From Phormidium sp. OSCR (lineage in GTDB: Bacteria > Cyanobacteriota > Cyanobacteriia > Cyanobacteriales > Geitlerinemataceae): 58,944 nucleotides of DNA. Position 1 is the first letter of the stretch. The number at the start of each line of letters is the position of its first letter. Made by a program: the position numbers and the translations under genes. The notes under the pieces were generated by a model that saw nothing but the letters and a program-made list of their open reading frames with translations, was not told the DNA's origin and ran no database searches. Shown here one piece after another: positions 1-7,625 of the stretch. Location: NCBI GenBank assembly GCA_001314905.1, contig LJZT01000014.1, forward strand, positions 1 to 58,944, in the 5' to 3' direction.

Positions 1-99
1 CTCCTCAAGGTAAGCCGAGTCGTAGAAAGAGGAAACCCCGACAGAGTGATGGTGGGAATCCCACGCTATATTCTTTGAATTAGCGTGGGAGGATGTCAA
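1..99 (+). mobile_element. Right end of an IS200/IS605-type element with omegaRNA 3' stem-loop
   Basis: A 9-bp perfect stem (CCCACGCTA at 60-68, TAGCGTGGG at 81-89) spans the tnpB stop codon and is followed by AGGATGTCAA. The hairpin plus terminal TCAA is the layout of an IS200/IS605 right end, and TCAA is the right-end cleavage motif known for IS608. In this family the same sequence is the 3' scaffold of the omegaRNA, so the host bases starting at 100 would be its guide segment. The exact boundary at 99 is inferred. Confidence 0.62.
3..83 (+). CDS. tnpB: 3' end of an IS200/IS605-family TnpB (cut by window edge)
   Basis: Reading from base 3, the frame gives PQGKPSRRKRKPRQSDGG..., ends in YSLN and stops at TAG (81-83). 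This basic tail after the zinc-ribbon region is what I recognise as the usual C-terminus of cyanobacterial IS200/IS605 TnpB proteins. TnpB is an RNA-guided DNA endonuclease that uses an omegaRNA made from the transposon right end. Only 26 residues are inside the window, so the catalytic RuvC residues, the integrity of the gene and any partner TnpA cannot be judged. Identification rests on the recalled tail motif plus the right-end hairpin that overlaps the stop codon. Confidence 0.7.
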   Translation, partial: PQGKPSRRKRKPRQSDGGNPTLYSLN

Positions 100-173
100 T
101 TCATTGCCAGTTGCGGGGGCGTAACCATTTCGGTTTTGAGGCGATACATCGAACGGCAAGACTCCTCCGATTC

Positions 174-208
174 GGGAAATGGAGGGGCATCGAACCCCTC
201 CATTTCCC
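174..208. repeat. Perfect 14-bp inverted repeat
   Basis: GGGAAATGGAGGGG (174-187) and CCCCTCCATTTCCC (195-208) are exact complements around a 7-base loop. There is no T-tract on either side, so it is not a standard intrinsic terminator, although it lies just past the 3' end of cobN, which is transcribed toward it. It may end or protect the cobN transcript, or be part of transposon debris. Confidence 0.6.
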
Positions 209-224
209 CTGGCTCTCATCCCGA

Positions 225-260
225 CGCTCACCCGACTGGGTAGAGCGCGGGGCTTCCCGC
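225..260. repeat. Two adjoining hairpins between the IS end and cobN
   Basis: Bases 225-247 fold as CGCTC-ACCC / GGGT-A-GAGCG with a 4-base loop and one bulged A. Bases 247-260 fold as GCGGG / CCCGC around GCTT. Hairpins with a single bulged base resemble the subterminal structures that IS200/IS605 TnpA recognises, so this may be the remnant of a second element end. Elsewhere between 84 and 290 I see no gene. Confidence 0.4.
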
Positions 261-290
261 CGAGATGCTAAGACACAGGGCCTCAACCCG

Positions 291-3200
291 TCACCCATTC
301 TGATTTGATAAGGTGGCTTCAATTTTCTCCTCCGCCTCCAGAGAAATCTGTTGCAACTCATCTAACATCGGGCGACTCGCCGAATCCCAACGTCCCCGCT
401 GATGGGCCTCTAGCAATCGTTCCGCCATATCCCGTAACGCCCAAGGATTCTTCTGTTGCACAAACGCCTGAACCGCCTCATCTAACACATACGCTTGGGC
501 CACCCCCTCATACATAAACTCCTCAACGGCCCCCGTCGTCACGTCATAGCCAAAGAGGAAATCCACCGTCGCGGCCATCTCAAACGCCCCTTTATAGCCA
601 TGACGCATCACCCCAGCAATCCATTTGGGGTTCACCACCCGCGAACGATAGACACGGGCAATTTCCTCCCGCAGCGATCGCACTTTGGGATTTTCCACCC
701 GAGAATTATCGCCAAAATAGACTTCCGGCGAGGTTCCCCGAGCCTGACGCACCGCCGCCGTTAATCCCCCCTGAAACTGATAGTAATCATCGGAATCCAA
801 CAAATCATGTTCGCGATTATCCTGGTTCTGCAACACAATTTGCATTTGTTGCAATCGCGCCGCAAAGGCTTCAGGTTCCGAGGTCGCCCCCTGCCCCCCA
901 TAGGCGTAACTACTCCAGTTAATATAGGCTTGGGCTAAATCCGCTTCACTAGACCAATTTTGCGACTCAATTAACCCCTGTAATCCGGCCCCATAGGCCC
1001 CCGGTTTTGACCCAAACACCCGATAGCGCGATCGCCGTTGGGCCTTGTCTTCACTTAATCCCTCACCCTGCCAAAACGCCGACTCCTGCTGCACCTGGGC
1101 CGCCAAGGGATTCTCCTCAGGAGACTCAGGTAACTGAGACACCGCCGCCACCGCCGCATCAAACAAGTCAATTAAATTGGGAAAGGCATCCCGGAAAAAG
1201 CCCGAAATCCGCAGCGTCACATCCACTCTGGGCCGTTGCAAGACCGACAAGGGCAAAATCTCAAAATCCACCACACGCCGCCCTAAACCATCCCAAATTG
1301 GCTGTACCCCCAGTAACGCTAGGGCTTGGGCAATATCATCCCCCCCGGTGCGCATGGTTGAGGTTCCCCAAACGGATAAGCCCAGGGTTTGGGGATATTC
1401 CCCGTTTTCCTGGGTATAGCGGTCAATCAAGACCTCTGCGGCTTTGCGTCCCACATCCCAAGCACTTTCACTGGGAATGGCGCGGATATCCACGGAATAG
1501 AAGTTGCGCCCTGTCGGCAGCACTTCGGGACGGCCGCGAGTGGGTGCGCCCGAGGCCCCAGAGGGGATATACTCGCCCCGTAAGCCCCGAACCAGGTTCG
1601 TCAGTTCGCGATCGCAGCCTCGCAAGGCCGGCAATAAGCTCGTTTCAATCCACTGCAAGCACTCCTGAACTGGGGCAGCCACCGGACTGGGGTTCCCCGC
1701 GATAATCCCCTCCACCAGTCGCGCCGCTTCCGTTTCCAACGCCGCCACGGCATCCCCCACATTGCGGAATCGCCCCTCTAAAGGGTCTGTGGCTGGGGTG
1801 GTGAGGGGGTCAATGTCCAACCCCCAGGACTGGGCCAGGGCTTGGGTTAAGCCCACTCGTCCTCGTCCGGGACAGCGGGCAATGGAGACGATTAAATCCC
1901 GTAATGGGTCTCCTTCAGGACAGACCCCAAAAATATGTAGGCCATCGCGAATTTGGGCTTCTTTGAGTTCGCAAAGATAGCCATCGAGTTGAGTCATGAG
2001 GACTGTTTCTTCTAAGTCCTCACTCAGTCCTAAATCCCGATGGAGGTTTTCTTCTTGAATTAGCCGTTCAATGCGGCCTGAAAGGTCTTTGAGACGAGTG
2101 GGATTTAAGCTTTCGGCTTCGTAGTATTCATCAATTAAGCCTTCTAAACAATCCAATTTGCCATAAAGTTCTGCCCGTGTCATTGGGGGCGTGAGATGGT
2201 CTAAAATCACCGCTTGACTGCGACGTTTGGCTTGGGACCCTTCGCCGGGGTCGTTGACAATAAAGGGGTAGAAATGGGGCAGCGGACCGAAGACCGCTTC
2301 CGGGTAACAGCTATTCGACAGGGCCACACTTTTGCCCGGTAGCCATTCCAGGTTGCCATGTTTGCCCACATGGACGACGGCTTGAACCTGAAACTGGTGT
2401 CGTAGCCAGATGTAGAAGGCGAGATAGTCGTGGGTGGGTTCGAGGTCGGGGGCGTGGTAGTTTAGGCTGGGGTCGCGATCGTAGCCTCGGGCCGGTTGGA
2501 TGCCGATGAAGAGATGGCCCCGTTGGATGCCGGCGATCGCAAAGTCCCCAGAGGGTTTCCCCCAGCGGCGTTCAATTCCCTCACGGACAGCGGCGGGGAG
2601 GTGTTGAAACGCCCGTTGATAGTCTTGTAGAGAGAGGGTTTGATAGACGGGGCGCATTTGCTGACTTTCGGGGTCATTGGTGACGCCGGAGGTGAGAAGC
2701 GTCATTAAGTCCTCGGAGGTTTGGGGCGCGTCTGGGATGCAATAGCCTGCCGCTTTGAGGCGTTTGAGGATTTCTACGGTACTGGCGGGGGTGTCTAAAC
2801 CTACACCATTGGCCAGTCGCGCGTCTTTGTTGGGATAGTTGGGCAAAATCAGGGCAATCCGTTGCTGGTTAACGGGGGTTTTGATGAGGTTGGCCCAATG
2901 TTTTGCCAGTTCAGCGACGAAGTGGATGCGATCGCCGACGGGTTCATAGCGGACGACTTCGGTTTCGAGGCGATCGTCTTTTTCGGACATTTGTTTGAAC
3001 GACACGGCCCGGGTAATAATCCGGCCATCGACTTCGGGTAAGGCCACATTCATGGCCACATCTCGCGGCGACAATCCCCGGACTTCACGGTCCCATTGTT
3101 CCCGGCCACCACCACTGAGGATGACCTGAAACACGGGGCGATTGAGAGTTTGCCAGAGGTCAAGATTGGGCTGTTCGCGATCGAGTTTAGCTAGGGAAAA

Positions 3201-3968
3201 TCCGGTGGTATTAAGGATTAGGTCAACCTGAGAAAATACCTCAATGACTTGGTCTTGAACCTGCATATCTCGCAGAGAGGAAATATAGAGGGGAACGGGT
3301 TGTAAATTTTGTTGACTTAGGGCTTGACAAAGGGCATCAATGGGTTTTGTATTTGAGGAGAGATAATGGGCGCGGTAAAAGATAATCCCCACACGGGCGA
3401 TCGCATCCTTCACCTCAGCCACCGGATAGGGTCCCACCCGAGGCACAGATTGCGGGTCTGGGGGATAATTGTCCCCATCTAAACACTTATCCTGGGCATA
3501 TTTCAGGCCATTACAAAAGTTGCGAACTCCCCCTTCATTAAAATACTGCCAAAGCCGATTCACAATGGTCAGCGGCAGAGTAGAATGACTACATAAATCC
3601 GGGTCAATGCCATCATCACCGGGCATAACAATGAGATGACTCCCGCTCATTTCGACGGTTTCCCGCAACACCTCTAAGCCATAACTCCAATAGGCCCGTC
3701 CCCCCAGCAGCCGCAGGATAATCAGCTTGGCCTGAGACAACACCTCGTCGGCGTAGGTATCCAGGGTGAGTTGCTGTTGCAGTTGCAGCAGGTTCACCAC
3801 CCGCATCTCGGGGAAGTCAGCGGGAAGTTGTTGGCGGGCGACACAGAGGGTTTGAATATCAGTATCAGCGGCGGTGATAAAGACGATGGGGGCGGGGGTT
3901 TGTTGGATGTAAATGACCCCATCACTATCAGGAGTCCAACCGCCAGGAGTTGCAGCAATCCGGTGCAT
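291..3968 (-). CDS. cobN: Cobaltochelatase subunit CobN
   Basis: This 1225-residue protein belongs to the CobN/BchH/ChlH family, the large subunit of ATP-dependent metal chelatases. CobN inserts cobalt into hydrogenobyrinate a,c-diamide in the aerobic corrin pathway; in cyanobacteria the ATPase subunits are often shared with Mg-chelatase (ChlI/ChlD). The N-terminus MHRIAATPGGW and the GGRAYWSYGL segment (about residue 90) favour CobN over ChlH. The family metal-site motif HVGKHGNLEWLPGKS lies near residue 530, and the C-terminal YGGQGATSEPEAF and WIAGVMRHGYKGAFEMA blocks are intact. Length is normal. It starts 35 bp after the DUF4263 gene on the same strand, so it may be co-transcribed with that pair. 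There is no room for a cobalamin riboswitch directly in front of it. Confidence 0.93.
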   Translation of the reverse strand: MHRIAATPGGWTPDSDGVIYIQQTPAPIVFITAADTDIQTLCVARQQLPADFPEMRVVNLLQLQQQLTLDTYADEVLSQAKLIILRLLGGRAYWSYGLEVLRETVEMSGSHLIVMPGDDGIDPDLCSHSTLPLTIVNRLWQYFNEGGVRNFCNGLKYAQDKCLDGDNYPPDPQSVPRVGPYPVAEVKDAIARVGIIFYRAHYLSSNTKPIDALCQALSQQNLQPVPLYISSLRDMQVQDQVIEVFSQVDLILNTTGFSLAKLDREQPNLDLWQTLNRPVFQVILSGGGREQWDREVRGLSPRDVAMNVALPEVDGRIITRAVSFKQMSEKDDRLETEVVRYEPVGDRIHFVAELAKHWANLIKTPVNQQRIALILPNYPNKDARLANGVGLDTPASTVEILKRLKAAGYCIPDAPQTSEDLMTLLTSGVTNDPESQQMRPVYQTLSLQDYQRAFQHLPAAVREGIERRWGKPSGDFAIAGIQRGHLFIGIQPARGYDRDPSLNYHAPDLEPTHDYLAFYIWLRHQFQVQAVVHVGKHGNLEWLPGKSVALSNSCYPEAVFGPLPHFYPFIVNDPGEGSQAKRRSQAVILDHLTPPMTRAELYGKLDCLEGLIDEYYEAESLNPTRLKDLSGRIERLIQEENLHRDLGLSEDLEETVLMTQLDGYLCELKEAQIRDGLHIFGVCPEGDPLRDLIVSIARCPGRGRVGLTQALAQSWGLDIDPLTTPATDPLEGRFRNVGDAVAALETEAARLVEGIIAGNPSPVAAPVQECLQWIETSLLPALRGCDRELTNLVRGLRGEYIPSGASGAPTRGRPEVLPTGRNFYSVDIRAIPSESAWDVGRKAAEVLIDRYTQENGEYPQTLGLSVWGTSTMRTGGDDIAQALALLGVQPIWDGLGRRVVDFEILPLSVLQRPRVDVTLRISGFFRDAFPNLIDLFDAAVAAVSQLPESPEENPLAAQVQQESAFWQGEGLSEDKAQRRSRYRVFGSKPGAYGAGLQGLIESQNWSSEADLAQAYINWSSYAYGGQGATSEPEAFAARLQQMQIVLQNQDNREHDLLDSDDYYQFQGGLTAAVRQARGTSPEVYFGDNSRVENPKVRSLREEIARVYRSRVVNPKWIAGVMRHGYKGAFEMAATVDFLFGYDVTTGAVEEFMYEGVAQAYVLDEAVQAFVQQKNPWALRDMAERLLEAHQRGRWDSASRPMLDELQQISLEAEEKIEATLSNQNG

Positions 3969-4003
3969 AATAAAACTTAGGTTGTTTAGCGAGTGTATGT
4001 TCG

Positions 4004-4654
4004 TTAAAGTGACTCATCTGGATTCACGACATGATAACGCTCGATGAGTGTTAGCCTTGTATTTAATGTAGAATACAGTTCATCAAATGTGACACAGTAG
4101 ATATGTTTCGAGTTCACCATTAATCGATCTCGTCGCCATCGAAGGCGATCCTGTTCTCGTGGTTGAAGGTCTTGAGAGCGGCCAATGATGAGCATTCCTT
4201 CATAACCGGCAAAATCTTTTCCAAAACGATAGGTAAACTCTCGTTCGTATTCTTGGGATGACAACTTCCAAAACCAATCTAACACCTGGCTAAACCCATG
4301 CTCAAAATGTCGAGACCAGTCGGGAGTCGATTTTGAGCCTTTAAATTGAAAAACGCTGTTTTCTGTGGCACCTTCAAATTCCACAAATCCGTACCAGCTA
4401 GAGTTTGAATCACCGACGACTAAATCTGCTTTAAAATCACCGAAAATGTCATATTCATAAGCAATTTTATCAAACTGATCTATGTATGGAAAATACGAGC
4501 CAATAAACGCTGATAGGTGCCTGCGCTCCCGGAAGAACGGCAGTACATCCCGTCTTTCCCTCAGTTCATTCTTATTGTCAAGATGTTGTTTTAGATCATC
4601 AAGTTCTTGCCGACATAGAGCTATATTTAAATCAATATCTTCAAAATATTTCAC
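4004..4654 (-). CDS. DUF4263 / Shedu-like protein
   Basis: A soluble 216-residue protein. The central segment, with FVEFEGA followed by FQFKGSKSTPDW and HFEHGFSQVLDWFWKL (about residues 90-130), matches the DUF4263 pattern as I remember it: a VE(F/I)E strand, a K/S-rich loop and an HA..Q..DW helix. DUF4263 is the PD-(D/E)xK-like nuclease domain of the Shedu anti-phage proteins. Here the second acidic motif is E-F-E rather than E-x-K, so nuclease activity is uncertain. Its start overlaps the upstream RelE-like gene by 4 bp (ATGA), showing translational coupling. The domain name is recognition from memory; the defence role is inference. Confidence 0.62.
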   Translation of the reverse strand: MKYFEDIDLNIALCRQELDDLKQHLDNKNELRERRDVLPFFRERRHLSAFIGSYFPYIDQFDKIAYEYDIFGDFKADLVVGDSNSSWYGFVEFEGATENSVFQFKGSKSTPDWSRHFEHGFSQVLDWFWKLSSQEYEREFTYRFGKDFAGYEGMLIIGRSQDLQPREQDRLRWRRDRLMVNSKHIYCVTFDELYSTLNTRLTLIERYHVVNPDESL

Positions 4655-4941
4655 GATGTCAGCTTATAAGCTTTTTTTAAATTTTCAAAGCGCTCTTGTT
4701 TGAAGATATCTACAATTTCAACTCCCTCACTGATCTGCCGAAAAACAATGCAAAAATTGGGAGACACACGAGCCATGTAAAGGTTTTCTAAACCTTCACT
4801 TTCCAACAGCTTGACGCGATGATTGACCGAATTTCGTTCAGAAAAGCCATCGAGTTGGGGTAAGAAATGGTCAATCCGTTGTCGATCGCTCGGAAGGAGC
4901 GATCGCAGCGCAATCTCAGCCTGGCTACTAAAGATGATCAT
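4651..4941 (-). CDS. RelE/ParE-fold toxin-like protein
   Basis: This 96-residue protein has the small RelE/ParE layout: an N-terminal helical part, then LYMARVSPNFCIVFRQ and VEIVDIFKQERF, the usual R..p.fri.F / i.I..i..h strands near the end. Family members are ribosome-dependent mRNA interferases (RelE) or gyrase poisons (ParE) and normally have a 60-90-residue antitoxin beside them. I find no antitoxin-like ORF upstream in 4942-5129, and the only partner is the overlapping DUF4263 gene downstream. It could be an orphan toxin, a toxin controlled by an unusual partner, or a RelE-fold protein with another role. Confidence 0.6.
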   Translation of the reverse strand: MIIFSSQAEIALRSLLPSDRQRIDHFLPQLDGFSERNSVNHRVKLLESEGLENLYMARVSPNFCIVFRQISEGVEIVDIFKQERFENLKKAYKLTS

Positions 4942-5053
4942 CGTAATGTCTTACCATAAGCCTACATCCTCATGATAGCGTATTTTTTGCGCTCAAAGTC
5001 GCTCGATCGCCCTCTGAATAGATGCCCTGTCACTGTTGAATTCTGAGTCAACT

Positions 5054-5095
5054 CACAAAAAAAGTTACGATCGCCGGTGAAGGCGATCGTAACTT
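5054..5095 (-). terminator. Intrinsic terminator after fmdB
   Basis: On the minus strand a perfect 14-bp stem (AAGTTACGATCGCC with GGCGATCGTAACTT, 5062-5075 and 5082-5095) with a 6-base loop is followed by seven T residues. This is a strong Rho-independent terminator for the fmdA-fmdB transcript. Its arms contain HIP1-like GCGATCG cores. Confidence 0.85.
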
Positions 5096-5129
5096 AACTC
5101 ATGAAACCCTAGATCATTTAATCCAGAGA

Positions 5130-5405
5130 TTAGTATTTAGCGTGACCTAACATCCAGGGGCGATCGCAGCGAGACGGCTGATAACGAGGGGTCTTTGGTT
5201 CCCGTTCCCGCGTCACCAATCGCGGTTCAGAATCCCCCGTCAAGCGACCCAAACTTCCCCTATTCAAATTCACCATTGGCGCCGCAAAAATTCGCTGCGA
5301 CGGACTCTCACAACTCGGACAAGGGGGGGCTTGATCTCGGTTAGCAATCGTCCGCCAAGCGTCAAACTCCCCACATTGAGAACATCGATACTCATACAAA
5401 GGCAT
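5130..5405 (-). CDS. fmdB: FmdB-family zinc-ribbon protein
   Basis: The protein starts at MPLYEYRCSQCG, the canonical FmdB N-terminus, so I use the ATG at 5405 rather than the longer frame to 5513. It has 91 residues. CxxC pairs at about residues 9-12 (CSQC) and 34-37 (CPSC) form a single zinc ribbon; the rest is a basic, Pro-rich tail. FmdB proteins accompany formamidase/acetamidase genes and are proposed regulators, but their biochemical role is not settled. It lies 25 bp downstream of fmdA and before a strong terminator, so the two form one operon. Confidence 0.88.
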   Translation of the reverse strand: MPLYEYRCSQCGEFDAWRTIANRDQAPPCPSCESPSQRIFAAPMVNLNRGSLGRLTGDSEPRLVTREREPKTPRYQPSRCDRPWMLGHAKY

Positions 5406-5430
5406 AGACGTACACCTGTAAACTAGGTTG

Positions 5431-6618
5431 CTAAGTTGGTAAAATGTCTTTATCAAAAATGGCTGTAGGCAAGGCCAACGTACAACACGCATTGGGAATA
5501 TCCACAATGCCACTAATGCGACCTTCCACGGGGGCGCAACTCAACAATAAATAGGCCTGTTCCCCCGTAAAGCCAAATTTCTTCAGGTATTCAATGGCAT
5601 TTAAGCAAGCCCGACGATAGGACACATGGGCATCAAGATAATACTGTTCCCCGGAAAACTCATCGACAGAAATGCCTTCAAAAATCAGATATTCAGAATA
5701 ATGAGGTTCCACTGGACCCGGTTTGAAAATCGGGTTGACCATGCTGTATTTCTCGACTCCCCCTTTGATGATATCCACATGGAGGTCAATATAGCCCGAC
5801 ATTTCGATCGCGCCACAGAAGGAAATCTCACCATCTCCCTGAGAGAAGTGAATATCTCCCATCGAAAGTTTTGCCCCTTCTACATAGACGGGGAAGTAAA
5901 TCCGCGACCCCCGCGATAGATTTTTAATATCACAATTGCCCCCATGTTCCCGAGGAGGAACGGTGCGGGCCGCTTCGGCGGCGACTCGGTCAAACTCTGA
6001 AGCGGGAAGGGTTCCTAAAATGGCTTGATCTGGGTTAGGAAGGGCCGCCAAGGGCGGAATCTCAGGCTTCCAGGTGGGACCTCCTTTATCTACGAGGGCC
6101 TTTTCCCGGCGATTCCATTCGGCGAGGAGTTCGTGGGAGGGGGCGCAACCAATTAACCCAGGGTGGGTAATCCCCGCAAAACGAACCCCTGGAATATGGC
6201 GAGATTGGGTATAAATTCCTTGCAAATCCCAGATGGCTTTAGCGGCTTCGGGGAAATGGTCGGTTAGGAAACCACCGCCATTGTTGCGGGCAAAAATCCC
6301 CGTAAATCCCCATTCATCTCCTTGTAAGGCACCAATATCAAGGATATCGACAACTAGAATATCTCCGGGTTCGGCCCCGTTGACGTGAATGGGTCCACTG
6401 AGGACATGAACCACATCCAAGTTGACATCGCGAATGTCGCTGGGATCATCGTTATTTTTAATTTGGCCGTCGGTCCAGTCTTTACATTCGATGCGAAAGA
6501 CATCACCGGGGTTCACGGAAACAACAGCGGGAATGTCAGGATGCCAGCGGTTATGACCGGGCAGTTCCTGTTCGTTCATCGGCTTGGTTAAATCAACTTT
6601 GAAAAGAGTTTCTGGCAT
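5431..6618 (-). CDS. fmdA: Formamidase/acetamidase (FmdA family)
   Basis: A 395-residue member of the FmdA/AmdA family, cytosolic enzymes that hydrolyse formamide or acetamide to ammonium and the acid. Family blocks seen in order: PGDVFRIECKDWTDGQI (about residue 37), PGDILVVDILDIG (about 82), HPGLIGCAPS (about 150) and SQGDGEISFCGAIEMSG (about 258). Length is normal. The fmdB gene follows closely. The likely role is scavenging nitrogen from short amides, including formamide released by cyanide or histidine breakdown. The substrate cannot be read from sequence. I saw no NtcA-type GTA-N8-TAC site in the first 100 bp upstream. Confidence 0.92.
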   Translation of the reverse strand: MPETLFKVDLTKPMNEQELPGHNRWHPDIPAVVSVNPGDVFRIECKDWTDGQIKNNDDPSDIRDVNLDVVHVLSGPIHVNGAEPGDILVVDILDIGALQGDEWGFTGIFARNNGGGFLTDHFPEAAKAIWDLQGIYTQSRHIPGVRFAGITHPGLIGCAPSHELLAEWNRREKALVDKGGPTWKPEIPPLAALPNPDQAILGTLPASEFDRVAAEAARTVPPREHGGNCDIKNLSRGSRIYFPVYVEGAKLSMGDIHFSQGDGEISFCGAIEMSGYIDLHVDIIKGGVEKYSMVNPIFKPGPVEPHYSEYLIFEGISVDEFSGEQYYLDAHVSYRRACLNAIEYLKKFGFTGEQAYLLLSCAPVEGRISGIVDIPNACCTLALPTAIFDKDILPT

Positions 6619-7149
6619 AAAAATAAAGCCTGATAGCGGTCAATAATGTGAGTTTTGATGGGATTAAACCTTACTCAAGCCATCGGTTAAATTCACTGAG
6701 TACATGACAACATCTTACGATGGGGTTTGAGGTCGGAATGGCTGTGAGTGTGGCATTAACTTAAACGCTTTAGTGAGGGCTTCTTGTTACATTTGATACC
6801 AATTCACCGAAACCCAGCCCCAGATACTCCCTTGATTGAATTTGAGAATGAGAATGAGTTTTATACTTTTCCCTAGATTGACCGGGAAGTGAGGAAATTA
6901 GCTAGGGAATTGAGATGAGAATGAGTCTAAAGCACGAGAGTCAAGTTAAGACTTGATGACCGAAGGAAGGCTTGGTTTTTGGGGGTTGAGGGTGACTCGC
7001 CTCGATGTGGGGGTGATGGGCATCACCCCTGACGCTGTCCCCGGTCACACAAGATCGTCTGTAGAATCACGGAGGCGACCCCGGTTGAGTCACGGTAACG
7101 GCTACCTATCAACGCCATAATAAGAGTATCGAGTTCAGCCAAAGACATC
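6619..7149. other. 531-bp gene-free spacer with a G-rich hairpin
   Basis: This spacer holds the fmdA promoter region and the leader of the small gene at 7150. I see GAGAATGAG repeats around 6843-6858 and 6914-6932, and a 9-bp stem with a very tight loop (GGGGTGATG 7010-7018, CATCACCCC 7021-7029) in a G/C-rich stretch (about 6980-7090). No ORF or tRNA is visible. The structured part could be a 5' leader or a small RNA. Confidence 0.4.
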
Positions 7150-7365
7150 ATGATTCCCCAAGTTCAACTTCTCCCCGGCGCCATCTCTGCCATTCTCGCT
7201 TCCGTCACCGACACTGGAACCCTCACTCTTTCGGATCGCTACGGTCTTCTCGCCGCCACCTTAGATGAAAACCTCGACGATTGCGATCGCCGGTCCGCCA
7301 ACCGCCTCCTCCGTTCCGTGGTTCGCGGACGGGTGCAAATCATCAACGATCTCTGTGCAGCCTAG
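7150..7365 (+). CDS. Small hypothetical protein, 71 residues
   Basis: It starts at an ATG and has hydrophobic N-terminal residues (MIPQVQLLPGAISAIL), then ITLSDRYGL-like text (TLTLSDRYGLLAATLD) and a basic stretch (RRSANRLLRSVVRGRVQ). The reading frame is compact and ends just before an intrinsic terminator, which supports a real transcript. I cannot assign a family with certainty. The motif set looks like a small conserved cyanobacterial protein rather than a random ORF, and I see no membrane segment or metal ligands. Function unknown. Confidence 0.6.
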   Translation: MIPQVQLLPGAISAILASVTDTGTLTLSDRYGLLAATLDENLDDCDRRSANRLLRSVVRGRVQIINDLCAA

Positions 7366-7452
7366 GGATTAGTTTTGTCTCGACGGTTAAACAACCCAGT
7401 AACAATCCATTACAGAGGCTGTAACTCGACATTTCATCGTTCTGTAATTTTA

Positions 7453-7487
7453 AAAAACCCCCCTCCCAGACGCGGAGGGGGGTTTTT
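7453..7487. terminator. Symmetric (bidirectional) intrinsic terminator
   Basis: AAAAACCCCCCTCC (7453-7466) and GGAGGGGGGTTTTT (7474-7487) pair perfectly around a 7-base loop. With A and T runs at the ends it can act in both directions, closing the small gene at 7150-7365 and backing up hemH read-through from the opposite side. Confidence 0.85.
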
Positions 7488-7514
7488 GGGGTTTGGCGAT
7501 GGGTTGCTGTTTAC

Positions 7515-7625
7515 ATAGCAATTGAAGATTGTCTTAGGACACTCTGAATTGCGAGAGAATCCCCGACCTCTTGTCTGTTCCCTGTTCCGGGGTTCCCTGT
7601 TCCCTGTTCCCTTCTTGTCCCTATA
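7515..7625. repeat. Dispersed repeat with heptanucleotide tract, copy A
   Basis: ATAGCAATTGAAGATTG... and ACACTCTGAATTG are followed by a CCTGTTC-type 7-bp tract (about 7576-7611) and then TTCTTGTCCC. The same frame (ATAGCAATCGAAGATTG, ACACTCTGAGTTG, a different 7-bp tract, TTCTTGTCCC) recurs at 40423-40597. The right edge touches the hemH stop codon. Confidence 0.6.

Noticed and set aside
93-361. Two overlapping ORFs on opposite strands next to the IS end
   Set aside because: They cross the hairpins and share no family text; the composition follows repeats rather than coding bias.
5406-5513. N-terminal extension of FmdB
   Set aside because: FmdB proteins begin MPxYEYxC; the extra part overlaps the 3' end of fmdA.
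6955-7090. Resemblance to SRP RNA (CCGAAGGAAGG)
   Set aside because: The conserved CCGGAAGGAAGC hairpin core is incomplete and the rest does not fold as SRP RNA.
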